Below, piece after piece: positions 1 through 10,798 of a stretch of 64,000 nt of DNA. The DNA comes from Pyropia yezoensis. Lineage: Eukaryota; Rhodophyta; Bangiophyceae; Bangiales; Bangiaceae. The DNA is taken from the NCBI GenBank assembly GCA_009829735.1, contig CM020619.1:14887589-14951588 (forward strand), read 5' to 3'. The notes under the pieces are model-generated. The model worked only from the letters and a program-made list of their open reading frames with translations, had not been told where the DNA came from and did not search any database. A program made the translations under genes and the position numbers. The stretch's first letter is position 1. Every line of letters starts with the position of its first letter.

Positions 1-618
1 GTGGTACGAAGGGGGGGCGAGTGGGTGGGAGGTGAGGGGGCGGGGTAGTCAGCCACCACTTTGGCTGGTGCACATTCTTTTCTTCCTTTGGGGGCAGCGT
101 GTTGTCATTCTCTTGTTGGGACCCTGCGCGTTACACTCGGGCGTTTGCATCTTTGTTCTCTGTTCTAGCCTGCTCTGTTGCGGTTCATTGTTGTGTCCCG
201 CGTCGCGTTTCCCTCATCGCTGCTCATTTCATTTTCTGACGGGCAGCGACAAACTGAATTGGCAAATGGGTGGTGCCCCCGCGGCCATCGGTTCGAGCGT
301 TCGCGGTTGGAGAGAGCTCCCACCGCCTTCCACGCGCGCGCGCGCCCCAGCGATCTTGTCCGCCGCCCAATCCGTCAGCACCCCCACAGCCATCGCCTGC
401 ACCGCTGCAGCCGCACCCGTCGCTGCGCGTCGCCACGCTAGTTCACATCGTCGCCACCCTCTATTGTGGGACTGCCCCTTCTGGCTGAGTGGCATCCCTT
501 CGCCCTTCTCCACCATCCCCCCCGTCTCTCACCCCGAAGCTTCTCTATCCGGCAGCCATCCTCGCCCCCACCTCCCCCCCGCCCGAACCTTGCCCCCCAT
601 TCCTCTCAGACCGTGACC

Positions 619-1032
619 ATGACCACCATGGCGGCCTTCCTCCCCCCTACTTCCCCCCTCGCCACTCACCTCACCCTCCGTGGCGCGGCTGCGTGCCGTG
701 TGCCACGGTCCGTGGTGTCGGTGGCGCGCCGCCGCGCGGCCGCTCCCGCCCCGGGCGCCCCTTGCCGTGGCGTATCGGCAACGACAACGCCGACGGCCAT
801 GGCCGAGCCGCCTGCTGAGGAGGGCGCCGCGGCACCCGCCACCCCCGCCGCCGGGGAGGCGACTGCCTCGTCCACGACGACGACGACGGCGGCGGGGGCG
901 ACCAAGGAGCCCCAAAAGCAGACGGTCTTTGGCGCCCTGGTGTTTGGGTTCATCATGGCGATTATGGCACTGGGGCTGGTCGCCACGCTGGCGCGTGGAT
1001 TTGTGCCGGACGGGCTGGTCGGGCCCGCCTAA
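619..1032 (+). CDS. small putative plastid-targeted single-pass membrane protein
   Basis: This 137-residue protein of unknown function starts at the ATG at 619, the first of two nearby Met codons (MTTM); upstream in-frame sequence is Pro/Ser/His-rich and reads like 5' UTR. The N-terminal ~60 residues are rich in Ala, Ser, Thr and Arg with almost no acidic residues (RRAAAPAP, VARRRAA), as in a plastid transit peptide. A Thr/Ala-rich linker follows. The C-terminal ~35 residues hold one clear hydrophobic helix (FGALVFGFIMAIMALGLVAT) and a short tail ending GLVGPA. The layout, transit peptide plus one C-terminal helix, resembles small nuclear-encoded thylakoid proteins, but I recognise no specific family. 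Mitochondrial targeting is the alternative. Confidence 0.6.
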   Translation: MTTMAAFLPPTSPLATHLTLRGAAACRVPRSVVSVARRRAAAPAPGAPCRGVSATTTPTAMAEPPAEEGAAAPATPAAGEATASSTTTTTAAGATKEPQKQTVFGALVFGFIMAIMALGLVATLARGFVPDGLVGPA

Positions 1033-2932
1033 GGTGGAAGGGTTGTGCGGGGATGGGGGAGGGGGGGTGATGGGACTTGTGGTGGGTGGCGTTTCGGTGT
1101 TGTACGGGAGGGATGGGGTGGGCGAGCGGGGACGTAAGGGGTGAGGCATTGAGGAGGGGGCTAAAGGGGAAAGGGTGTGATACTGGGGGCGTGTGGAGCG
1201 TGAGAAAGGCGGAGGGCAGGGGGTTGGCTGAACGACAGGCCGTCATTAGCGGCACGGTTGGTTGCACTGCGTCGATTGGCGCAGAAGGAGGGAAGAACGC
1301 CTCTGTGCAAAAAGGCCGCACCGCTCTTGCCGCGCTGCGTGCCACAGCTGTCTACCATGCCTCAGGGGAATGCGGGAGTGAGAGGAAGGCGGCTAGCCGA
1401 GGCGTATCCCTGTCTTGCACTTGTTTTCTTGGCCAGTTGCGTTCATCTTGCCCTATGTCTCCCCGACATTGGCGTCGTGCTTCCTCGTTGCTGCTTCCAC
1501 CTACACGCGTCTGTGTTGGGCGGTCTCGCTCCCTTGCGAAGGTCTTTCCTCCCCTCTCTGCTCGCGCGAGTCGCGCCAGCGGTCCAACTGTAGGCCGCGC
1601 GGCCCAGCCGCACTGCCACAGCGCGGCGCCCCCGGTTGCGCGTCCCCCCCCTCCCCCTCTGAGCCGTGCAAGCTCGTCGTCGTCGAGTGCATAGAGGTGT
1701 GTGGGCGTGTACACTGTGGGGATTGGCCACTCTTTGCGCTGTCTTTTCCTCTTTTGGTTGTTCTTTTCATGGTTATACATATGGGAGGCAGGGTGGTGGT
1801 GCAGTGGCGGCCGGATTCCTGGTGGGTCGCCGCTGCGCCGCACCGATAGCAACTGACCTACCACCCGAGGTCCCTGTCCACTGCTGGCTGTGGACCTTAA
1901 TGACCAGCCGCTGCACAGTAGCGCCCTTGCCGCGATGCGGACCGGCCTGTGGCACTCTCCGCCACCGCTCATCCTCTGTCGTACGACCCGCTTCGCCTTC
2001 CTGTGACCGCACGCACCAGCGACGTTAGTATCCTTTCTATTCTGTCACAAAGGCCAACGGTTTGCCCTTCACACGCAGACGGGCGTGTCTCCCACAACCC
2101 TGCACATCCCCCCGCTCTTCTTTCTCTGCGTCGCAGCGCTCACCAAGCGTGATGACGTGACTGCGTCGCCGGCTTGCGTTCGTGGAAACCCGTCGCGCTT
2201 TCCATTCCCCAAGCACCTATCGACCGAAAAATAGCTGGATATTGCCGCCGTTGACCAACACCCACGACCGACAGTGGCCAGAGCCCCGGCCAAGCGTGGC
2301 CCGATCAGACGGTGGGAGGGCCTTTTTTCCTCCACTCACCACTCACAACGTACAACCTCTGTGCGACACAGCTTACAGTAGAGCCCAGCTGTGTTTCTGC
2401 GAGCGGGCGTGTCACTGCGCTGGTTGGTCGGCCGAGAGTGTTGCAGCCTGCGGGCTGTCGATGCCGCCCCCTCGGCCAGGTCCTCCACACGCAACCCGAC
2501 CTCGTCGTCCAGGCGCTTGCAGACGCGCTCTCAAAACGGGTGCGGCCGGGCCTCGCCCCCGTGGCGACCGGCACCACAACGCACCACCAGCGTGGCACCC
2601 ACTAGGCGGCACCCGCGGCAGCTCGGCACTGGCAGCGGCATTGCAGGGGCCAAGCTTCCCACGCTCCCTCTGGCGGTGCCTGCAGGGCCTTGCCCCTTCT
2701 TCCGCCGCCGTCCCGTCGTGTTCCACCGCCGTCGCGGTCGCGTCCCGTCAAGGTCGGCCGGGCGGCTGCTCTCGCCACCCGCCCTCCCCCTGCCGCCATC
2801 TTTCCACTCTCTCTCTCTCACCCCGACACCCTTCCTTCCCCCTTCTCCCCTGCCCCTCTGCCCCTCCTTCCCTCTTCCTCCTCTTCCACTCCCTCTCTTT
2901 GCCCCAGCCTCTACCTGGCCGAGTCGCTTGGC
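1033..2932. other. intergenic region, no supported gene
   Basis: I see no convincing gene in this 1.9 kb. Open frames on both strands are short, overlap each other and show no domain. The last ~130 bases before 2933 are strongly pyrimidine-rich (CTCTCTCT, CCTTCC, CCTCTTCC) and are best read as the 5' UTR or core promoter of the next gene. Confidence 0.6.
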
Positions 2933-4855
2933 ATGGACGCGGAGGCACCCTGCCCCCCCTCTGCCCACCTGGTCACCATTGATGGCGAGGTGTACGACGT
3001 GTCCTGCCCCCCGCCCCCCACCTCCCCCCTCGTCACGTCGGCGGTCGCGTCGCTCACCGCCGCCGGCCTCGCCCTCCCCGCCCTGCCCCCCCACCTCGAC
3101 GCCCTCACCGCCGCCCTGGCCGCCGCCACCGCCGGCGCGGGGCCGTTTGCCGACATTGCGGCGGGCCTAGCGGGGCTCACCGCCGAGCTGGGCGCCGCCG
3201 CCGCCGCCGCGGCGGGGCTGGTGGGCGCCACCCGCGCGGCGGCCACCCGGGGGCTTGCCGACGTTGCCACCGTTCACGAGCTGCTGGGGGGGGCGGCCGC
3301 CGCCGCTGGGGGTGGCGGCGGTGGTGGCAACGACAGCGGTGGCGGTGGCGGTGGCGGTGGGGGTGGTGGTGGTGGAGGAGGCGACGACACGGCCGGCGCC
3401 GACGCGCCGGCGGTGGCGGCTGAGCTGCTGGGTGCCGCGGATGAGGGGCTGGGCCGCCTCGCCACCGACGCGGCGGCCCTGGCCGCCCGCTACGACGCGG
3501 CGGCCGCCGCCGCGTCGGCGCTCCTGGCCGCCGCCACCGCCAAGCGGTCGGCCACCGAGGAGGCGGCCGCGGCCGCCGCCGCCTCTGCCGCCGACCTCCG
3601 CGCCTCCCTCGCGGCCGCGTCGGTGGCGCAGGCGGCCGCCGCCACCGCGGGCGCCGACGCGGCTGCAGCCGCCGACGCGGCAGCGTCCAAAGAGTGGTGG
3701 GCGTCTGCCAAGGCGCACACCCTCCAGGCCGCCCAGGCGGGCGCGGTCGTGGCGGCGGTGGCCGTGTCCAAGGTGCACCTGCTGGGCCTCGGGCCGGTCA
3801 GTGTCCTCGCGTCGGCGGTGGAGGGGGAGGCGCTCCGCGCGCGGGAGGAGCGCGCGGTGCATGGCGCGCGGGCGGCGGCGGCCGCCGCAGACGGCGCCGC
3901 CGCTGCTGTGACGGCGGCGGGGGCGGGGGCGGCGCTCGCCGCCGCGTCGGGCGCCGCGGCGCTCGCCGCCGAGGTCGTTGCGGCCATTGCCGGGGTGGCC
4001 GCGTCTGTGGCGGCGCTGGCCGCCGCGGCGGCGGCGGTGGCGGCGTTTTGGCGGCGCGTGGGGGGGGGGGGGGGGGGGGGGGGGCCGGGCCTCGGGGGGG
4101 GGTCCCTCGCGGCGCTCGTTGCGGCCGCCGCGGCGGGCTCCCCGACCTCCGCCGCGCGCGCGGCGCTGTGGCGGTCCGAGCCGTTCAAGCGACAGGCGGT
4201 GGCCTACTACGCGCGCTGGGCGGCGCTTGCCGCCGTGGCCGCAGCGGCCGAGGAGGGGGTGGGGGGGGGGCGCGACCGCCTGTACCAGCTCCTTGGGGGG
4301 GGGGGGAGGGGGGCGTCCACCGCCGCGGCCTCGTCGGCGGTTGCGGTGGCGGCGGGGGGGGGCGGGGGGGGGTCGTTGCGGCGGCGGCGGCGGCGGCTGG
4401 ACGCCCGCGCCGCGCCGATGGGGGTGGGGGGGACGTCTGGCGGGGCGTGGCCGGTGGCGGGGATGCCCCTGCTGGGCCCCGGGCGGGAGACGCCGGGGCC
4501 ATCAATGGCCACCGCGACCCCCGCGGGGTCCCTGAGGGGGAGTGAGGCGGACGGCGCCGCGGCGGCGGCGGCGCTGCTGGGCGCCCCCGCGGCGGCCGCC
4601 GCCGGTGGCGGTGACGCGGCGTCTGCAGTGGCGGAGCCGCTGCTGGGCGTCGGTGCCCCCCCCCTGCCCCCCCCCGCGCCGGCGGGGGCGGCGGCGGCGG
4701 TGGCCGACGCGGCCGCCGCGGTGGCGGCGTGTCGGCGGTGGGCGTGGCCACCCCCCGCTGCTGGCGGCGGCGACCATGTCGGCGCCGGCAGTGGGGACGG
4801 GGTGGAGGGGGGGGGGGAAGGGGAGAACCCGCCGGAGGTGTCCCGGGAGGCATAA
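2933..4855 (+). CDS. Ala/Gly-rich predicted membrane protein, unknown function
   Basis: The frame encodes 640 residues from the ATG at 2933, placed directly after a long C/T tract that I take as the 5' UTR. The start (MDAEAPCPP) leads into an Ala-rich, probably helical protein with Leu/Val spacing. A poly-Gly stretch lies near residues 125-148. One strongly hydrophobic Ala/Val segment near residues 340-370 ends in FWRR and is a plausible membrane helix. Islands of ordinary sequence occur on both sides of a 25-base G tract, for example KEWWASAKAHTLQAAQAG before it and SEPFKRQAVAYYARWAALAA after it, so the same frame is probably coding throughout. No known family is recognised. G tracts at about 4059-4083 and elsewhere make the exact length uncertain. 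Confidence 0.55.
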   Translation: MDAEAPCPPSAHLVTIDGEVYDVSCPPPPTSPLVTSAVASLTAAGLALPALPPHLDALTAALAAATAGAGPFADIAAGLAGLTAELGAAAAAAAGLVGATRAAATRGLADVATVHELLGGAAAAAGGGGGGGNDSGGGGGGGGGGGGGGGDDTAGADAPAVAAELLGAADEGLGRLATDAAALAARYDAAAAAASALLAAATAKRSATEEAAAAAAASAADLRASLAAASVAQAAAATAGADAAAAADAAASKEWWASAKAHTLQAAQAGAVVAAVAVSKVHLLGLGPVSVLASAVEGEALRAREERAVHGARAAAAAADGAAAAVTAAGAGAALAAASGAAALAAEVVAAIAGVAASVAALAAAAAAVAAFWRRVGGGGGGGGPGLGGGSLAALVAAAAAGSPTSAARAALWRSEPFKRQAVAYYARWAALAAVAAAAEEGVGGGRDRLYQLLGGGGRGASTAAASSAVAVAAGGGGGGSLRRRRRRLDARAAPMGVGGTSGGAWPVAGMPLLGPGRETPGPSMATATPAGSLRGSEADGAAAAAALLGAPAAAAAGGGDAASAVAEPLLGVGAPPLPPPAPAGAAAAVADAAAAVAACRRWAWPPPAAGGGDHVGAGSGDGVEGGGEGENPPEVSREA

Positions 4856-5966
4856 GTGGCGCGTCCCTCACTTCCCGCCCCCCCGACCCCCCCCGCCTGT
4901 GGCCCCCTACGTGCTCGCTACGCCCACCCGGGGGTGTTGCCCGCCCCTTGGCTCCCGTCTGGCGGTCCCGTTTTCCCCCCAATCCATCCCTCCTCTTCTG
5001 GACAGTGGCGTCCAGCGGCATGCAGGGGGGGTGGACGGGGGGGGCGCCGCGGCCACACGCTGCTTACCCCCGGCGGATGCCGGATGTGCTGGCTGCTGCT
5101 CATGGCATTTGTCGATGGGTGGACGAGTGGATGGGTGGGGAGTGGGGGAGGGGGCGAGGCCTTTATGTGCTTGCGGCCTCTGTCGCCACCGGCCGTTGAC
5201 GCTGCCTTTGGGAGGAGGGCCGGTGGGAGCCCCGGCGTGGCATGATGCGAGCTGCGGCGGCGGCGGACTCACCCCCCCTTTTCCCCCGAGGGCGGCTCTC
5301 CCTCAAGCGCCCCCGCTGCCCCCCGCCCTTCCCGCCCGGCGCCAGCGCTGTCGGTGGCATGGTGTGGCAGCGGCGTTGGCGGCTGCGGCGTCGTGGACTG
5401 CGATGCCCCTCGGGTCCCGTTCCTGGCACACTGGCGATGACGGCGGCGGCGGCGGTGGTGCGGACAGCCACGGTGGCGGCATTCACCAGGCGGCGGGGGC
5501 GCGTAGAAGGGGAGTTGGGGATTGTGAGTGCGGGGGGGGGAGTAGTGGGAGGAAGGTCTGCTCCTCGTCGGTCGCGGCGGCTGCCCCCACGGTCGCCCAC
5601 GGCGGTGACGGCGGCGGCCCGACCGAGGGTGCGCGTACCGCGGGGTCGTCCCACCGGCCGCTCGGTGGCGCACTTCCCGTCCTCACCGCCTGTCGTCCAT
5701 TGCCCCACCAGTATTGTACAGTGTGTCCTCGCCCACTGGTCCGTGGGATGCCATTGCGGGCCTTTCCTTTTCTTGTTCATATACGCACAGTCTTGTTCAT
5801 ATGCGCATGGTCTTTACTTTTGTTGCTCACGGCGTCGGTACGAGCACCGTCTTCACAAGACAACCACGGGAGTGGCCACTCGTACAAACGCCACCCCTTC
5901 ACGCCATCACGATACAACCACCGACGGGCCCGCGCTCACCATCGACGGGCGCCGGCGCGCCGCCGC
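4856..5966. other. intergenic region between convergent genes
   Basis: The space between the 3' ends of two convergent genes. Open frames here are low-complexity shadows. It contains a short TATTGTACAGTG stretch near 5712, one of several GTAC-type motifs seen in intergenic DNA of this window. Confidence 0.5.
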
Positions 5967-8267
5967 TCATACAGCCTTGACCTTGCTCGCCGACCGCGCG
6001 GCGCCCGCGGCTTCCACCATCGCCTTCAGCGACGAAGTGCATAGGTCGGGAGAGGCCGTCTTTTGGCCACAGTCTGGCACAACCCACAGTCGGGTCGGCT
6101 CCAGGCCCTTGGCCAGAAAGGCTTGCACCCGTTCAGCCACTTCAGCCTCCTTCGGGACGACCTCAGAGTGGATATCAAACACCCCAGGCGCTAGATCACG
6201 CGAGTAGCCGGCAGCTGCCAGCGCGCGGAATGCCTCACCCCCCGACCGAGTGTTCTCGACCGTCAGGACGTCCGCATCGAGGGCGTTCATTGCTGCCAGC
6301 ACGTCCGGGTCAGAGAAGTCCGAGTAGCAAAAGTGGGTGACAATTTGCGTGGACGGCGCCGCCACAGTCGTTGAGAGCCGGAACGCCCGCACAGCCCACT
6401 CAACGTCAGCAGCCCACGCAGAGCGCTTGAGGGGGAGGCCCTCCCGTAGTGCTGGCTCGTCAACCTGGATGATCCGCGCGCCGGCCGCCTCAAGGTCAGC
6501 CACTTCCCCACGGACGACGGCCGCCAGCTGCATCGCTTGCGCCTCGCGCGACAGGTCCTTACGGGGGAACGACCAGTTTAGAATCGTCGTCGGTCCTGTG
6601 AGCATGCCCTTGACGGGCGTATCACCCGCCGCTGCCTGCGCAACGGCCCACTCCCGGACCGTCATGGGCACCTGTCGCCGCGACAGGTCGTCGTGGATAA
6701 TGGGCGGCCGCACGCAGAGGGAGCCAACGGAGCGCACCCAGCCCGCCTTGGTCACCGCCACTCCGTTCATCTTGTCCGCGAAGAACTCTACCATGTCCGT
6801 GCGTTCCAGCTCCCCGTGCACCAGCACGTCCAGCCCAATCGTTTCCTTCTGAAGGCGCACGCACTCCACCGTGGCAGCATCCATGGCCGCCGTATACTCG
6901 TCGGCGGGGAGCTTGCCGGCTTTGAACAGCGCCCGCAGGCGGCGAATCGCAGGCGTCTGGGGGAAGCTGCCAATGGACATGGTTCCCAGCCCCCCCGGGA
7001 CGCTGAACTGCTTCGGCCGGCGCTCCTCAAACGGCTCCGCCCGCTCAAAGAGTGCCTTGTCAATGGCAGACGTGATGGCCGCGCTCGCGTCCACGACGGC
7101 CGCCCCCGGGGTGGCAGTGCTTGCTGCCGAGGTGGTGTCCCCGACAGCATCCCCGGCCACCCGCACGAGCAGGTCGAGCTTCTGCTTGGCAAATGCCAGG
7201 CGGGCCTTAACCGCCGGAGGCAGTGCCGTCTCAGCCTCCAGGTTCAGGGGCACGTGCGCAAGCGAGCAGCTTGGCTGCACGCACACCACTACCCCAGCCC
7301 CCGCCGTAGCGCGCACAGCGTCGAGCAGCGCAGCAGACTCAGTCTCCTCGGCCCAGACCGACCGACCGTCCACAACACCTGCCCCGAGACGCACCCCCGC
7401 GGGCCAGCCGTGGGTGCGGAGGAGGCCCAGATTGTCCCCCCGAGTAAAGTCGAGGCCGACGGCCGAGACGCCCGGCAGGCGCACCGCCCACGGGAAGGCG
7501 TCGCCGAGGTCGTCAAAGTACGTCACCAGGTGAATGGGCAACTCAGCCTTGGCCAACGCCGCAAACGCAGCCTCGTAGACGGGCCGCAGCGCCGGACCAT
7601 CGCTGGTCACCAGCGCCGGCTCGTGGAGCTGCACTTCAGGCACCCCCGCGGCGTCGAGCGCCCGCAGGGCGGCCACATAGCTGGGGGTGATGGCCTCCAC
7701 CAGCGAGGCTACGGTGACGCCGCCCGACAGCGCGCAACCGGCAGCGTACGTGACAGGCCCAAGGAGGACGGGCACCACACGGGAGGCACCAATGGCACTC
7801 TGTGCAGTGCGCACGCGGGCAACCAGATCAGCCCAGCCGGGGGCGTCGGCGGGCGGCGGCAGGGTGGCACCCCCCTCCCCGCCAATCTCGGGCACAAGGA
7901 CGTGGAAGTTCGTGTTGAGCCACTTGCTCATGTCAAGGGCGGCCACACCCGGCACGCCTCGGGCGGCGGCAAAATAGCGGTCGAGGCCCGCCGGCAGGGC
8001 ACGATGGCGAGGGGCCTCGAGGCCCAGGCGCGTCGTGGTGTCCGCGAAAGGCCCCCACAGGGTGGCATCACCAACACCCACCAGGCTCACGCCAGCGGCA
8101 GCCGCCGCAGCCACGTTCGCCGCTTCGACTTCATCCAAAACAGCCGTCAGGCCCTCAGCGGGGAGGTCACCACGCCAGTGCGCCTCAAGTGCAGTCTTGA
8201 GCTCCCGCCGCCCGCCCATGCACGGGTAGCCAAGGGTGGTGGTTAGCGCCGCCGACGGGGGGGCCAT
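5967..8267 (-). CDS. METE: cobalamin-independent methionine synthase (MetE)
   Basis: 5-methyltetrahydropteroyltriglutamate-homocysteine methyltransferase: it transfers the methyl group from methyl-THF-polyglutamate to homocysteine, the last step of methionine synthesis, without vitamin B12. From the ATG at 8267 the protein is 766 residues, the usual family length, and begins MAPPSAALTTTLGYPCMGGRRELK, matching the family start (TxxLGxPRxGxxRELK). Upstream in-frame sequence is Arg-rich and off-family, so it is excluded. The N-terminal and C-terminal barrel domains are both complete. The zinc/homocysteine site is visible: H645 and C647 in THFCYSDF, E671 in TVENTRS and C733 in PDCGQKT. The usual CGLKTR after the last ligand reads CGQKTA here, an unusual change. 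There is no intron. Lack of a transit peptide at this start suggests a cytosolic enzyme. Confidence 0.96.
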   Translation of the reverse strand: MAPPSAALTTTLGYPCMGGRRELKTALEAHWRGDLPAEGLTAVLDEVEAANVAAAAAAGVSLVGVGDATLWGPFADTTTRLGLEAPRHRALPAGLDRYFAAARGVPGVAALDMSKWLNTNFHVLVPEIGGEGGATLPPPADAPGWADLVARVRTAQSAIGASRVVPVLLGPVTYAAGCALSGGVTVASLVEAITPSYVAALRALDAAGVPEVQLHEPALVTSDGPALRPVYEAAFAALAKAELPIHLVTYFDDLGDAFPWAVRLPGVSAVGLDFTRGDNLGLLRTHGWPAGVRLGAGVVDGRSVWAEETESAALLDAVRATAGAGVVVCVQPSCSLAHVPLNLEAETALPPAVKARLAFAKQKLDLLVRVAGDAVGDTTSAASTATPGAAVVDASAAITSAIDKALFERAEPFEERRPKQFSVPGGLGTMSIGSFPQTPAIRRLRALFKAGKLPADEYTAAMDAATVECVRLQKETIGLDVLVHGELERTDMVEFFADKMNGVAVTKAGWVRSVGSLCVRPPIIHDDLSRRQVPMTVREWAVAQAAAGDTPVKGMLTGPTTILNWSFPRKDLSREAQAMQLAAVVRGEVADLEAAGARIIQVDEPALREGLPLKRSAWAADVEWAVRAFRLSTTVAAPSTQIVTHFCYSDFSDPDVLAAMNALDADVLTVENTRSGGEAFRALAAAGYSRDLAPGVFDIHSEVVPKEAEVAERVQAFLAKGLEPTRLWVVPDCGQKTASPDLCTSSLKAMVEAAGAARSASKVKAV

Positions 8268-10798
8268 GGTAATCGTCCTCCGTGGAACGGAGACGATCGG
8301 GGGGAGAGAAAGTGAGCACAAGAGCCAACCGGACAAAGAAGAAGCCACGTCCCCCGCCCTGCACGTCTTGCCACCGCGCCGCCGAGTCACCCAGCGCCGC
8401 CTCGCTCGGGCAGTGACCACCCCCCTGCACCGTGGCAAAGGCTGCAGACGCAGGCAAGCAGCTGGCGACGGACACAGGTTGACGGCCTGCTGGACCGCGC
8501 TGCTCCACGGGGAAGCTCCTTTTGTAGGCCTCACCCGCCATGTGGCAGCAATTAGGCTACACCCGACGATCCCCGTCCCCACTCTCCGACAGCGATCGCT
8601 CGACTGTCGGCCACGCCCACATGGAATGGGACCGAGGTTGGCGTGGAGAGTGCCCAAGCCACGTGGGGACCCCAGGCGTGTGGTCGCCCATCCTATTTCA
8701 CCTTTGATCCCGCTTCAAGACAGGATCAAAGCTACGGCCGCGGCCTGGCGCGACGCCGGCGGAGCTGATGGGGGACCAATTCCACCCGCTGGTGGCCGTG
8801 GGGTTGCGCCTCCCTGCTGCGCCACGTGGGTCACGACAGCGCTGCACGCGTGGCACGACCAAACGACACCCCCTTGCTGCCGGAAAACCGCCGCCTTCGT
8901 GCAGCAGCGGGAACCACAGAGGACTTTGCCGCAGAATGAGCAAACTCACAGTGTTCCCTCAACAGACTGGCAGTCACGCGGCGGCTCAACTGTCGGATGA
9001 GCCGCCGGGCGCGGTGACAGGCCAGAGACAGGAGACACGTCAGAGCTGAGGGGGCCGAGGAGGGGAGCACGTCGGTCGTACTGTACACTGTATGTATGTA
9101 CTGTACGTACGTGGCATCTTCGCCTGGGCTCATCCAGGATCCTTGGTGGCAAACACGCTCGTGCTGTTGATCTCGCTGGGGGTGTGATGCACTACCTGGT
9201 CTCATCTTCCCATTGCGCGTATCAGATCATTCACCGCAAGGGGTCCGTTCGGCCGCTGGGTGTTCGGCAGCTTCCCACCATGAGAAGCTTCAAATTCTGT
9301 CTCTCATCGTGGTGAGGGGCATCCAGGGAGGTCGTTGGCGTGCAATAACTACTGTAGGGGTGGGAGGCGAGAATAAAGTGTACCTCGACTCGACGACGGG
9401 ACGGTATCCTGTGGGCTGCAAGCGCCACCAAGGCAATATGCCCACGCGGCGGCCACGCGGCGGTCGATGAGGGGTGGGGGGCAAGTGGCAAGCCAGCACT
9501 TCTTTAGAGGGTCTGGCGCTCTCAGCTGACGGCGGCGCGGGGGCAGCGTGGGGGCAGTGGGACTCGGGGAAGGGGCGCAATGCCAAGGGGGCGTGGGGCC
9601 GAGGATGCGGGGTGGGCCTCAGCTCAGAACTCTCAGCAGACGGGACGCGGCGGTCGAAGAAGGGGGGCAGTTGCGGCGGTCGAAGAAGGGCGAACAGACC
9701 CCGCGGCCGTCCACGGTGTCCAACGATCGCCGCGGCCGATGCGGGAGCGCCTGGCAGCGAGGTAGCCTCCCAAGAGAGAGACAGACAATCATTGTCGCCA
9801 CGATGGCGCACGGGTTTGGCGCCGAAGGATGGGTCGTTGTGGGCATGACGTTGCCCGGCGGGTCCATTGTGGACAGGACTTATCCGCCCTGCTTGCGTGT
9901 TCCGTTCTTCCGCCCACCGCGATGCCCCGCTCCCCCCCTTTCATCCCCACACCGCTGGCCACGCGGCTCTTGACGCGGGACGGTGCCGGCCGCCACGGCT
10001 ATGGCCAATCCCCCCCCCGCCCCCGCTCTCGTGTAGCCTCGGTGACTCGGTAAGTGACTAAACTTTAGTACACCGCCCACAGTCACCATTGGCAAACGCG
10101 TCGTCTCGTAGCGGGCGGGGGGGGGGGGGGGGGAGGGACGGGGTGGGGCGCTGACCGAGAAAACGGGCGGTGGGGGGGGGACAGCACAAAGGGCTAGCCG
10201 AGGCGCGTCGGGGGCGCGCCCCCTCCGTGCCTGCTGGTTACATTGCCCGGCGACGGTGGTGCGGCGGCGGTAGCGGGGTGGAGCGTCGACGAGCGGGGCA
10301 AGACAGGCAGGGTGGGGCGCCGCAGGCGCTTGCTTCCACAGGGGCGGATGGAACCACCGCCTTGCCCGCGGGTTAGTGTCTGGCAGCGAAGGGGCAGCTG
10401 GGGAACAGTCGGGCCCGCCCTTGCCCCCTCCCTCCCCGCTCCGTGAAAGGGCAGGAGCGCCCCGCCACAGGCGGTTACTGGGGGGTCGTGGGGGGGCAGA
10501 GGCGGCGGCAACGACGGAGCCGCGGTGGCGGTGGCGGCGGCAGCGACGGCGGCGGCGGCGCAGGCGGCAGTGGCGGCGGGGCACCATCGCCGAGGGGGGG
10601 CAGAGGCGCCGACGGGGGATGGAAAGTGGCGGCGATGCTACTTGAGCAGCGACCCCCTCCGCCTCCCCACCATGCCAGCCCGTACCCAGTCAGTCACCGG
10701 CGCGGCATTGACCAGCAAGACCACCCAACCGCTGACCATCAAGACAACCGGCGCGCGGCCCCTTTGCCCCCCCGTCCCACCCCCCGCGGGCCTTCGCC
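8268..10798. other. intergenic region, no supported gene
   Basis: This 2.5-kb stretch lies between MetE and a divergent gene. No frame on either strand shows a recognisable domain. It contains a notable alternating GTAC-rich motif cluster at about 9078-9112 and G runs near 10119-10133. An extended open frame upstream of the MetE start exists but is Arg-rich and unlike the enzyme. Confidence 0.55.
9078..9112. promoter_or_regulatory. GTACTGTAC-type motif cluster
   Basis: Two GTACTGTAC palindromic cores sit about 20 bases apart (near 9078 and 9099), joined by GTATGTAT. Very similar strings recur in other intergenic positions of the window (about 11815, 13378, 20779, 50238, 62291). The role is unknown; promoter, 3'-end or repeat-derived origins are all possible. 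Confidence 0.3.

Noticed and set aside
5242-6207. 321-codon plus-strand open frame overlapping the 3' end of MetE
   Set aside because: Arg/Pro-rich without a domain and overlaps a certain gene on the opposite strand.
6693-8246. Long plus-strand open frame opposite MetE
   Set aside because: A GC-rich shadow of MetE; its composition (His/Arg/Gly) is that of an antisense frame.
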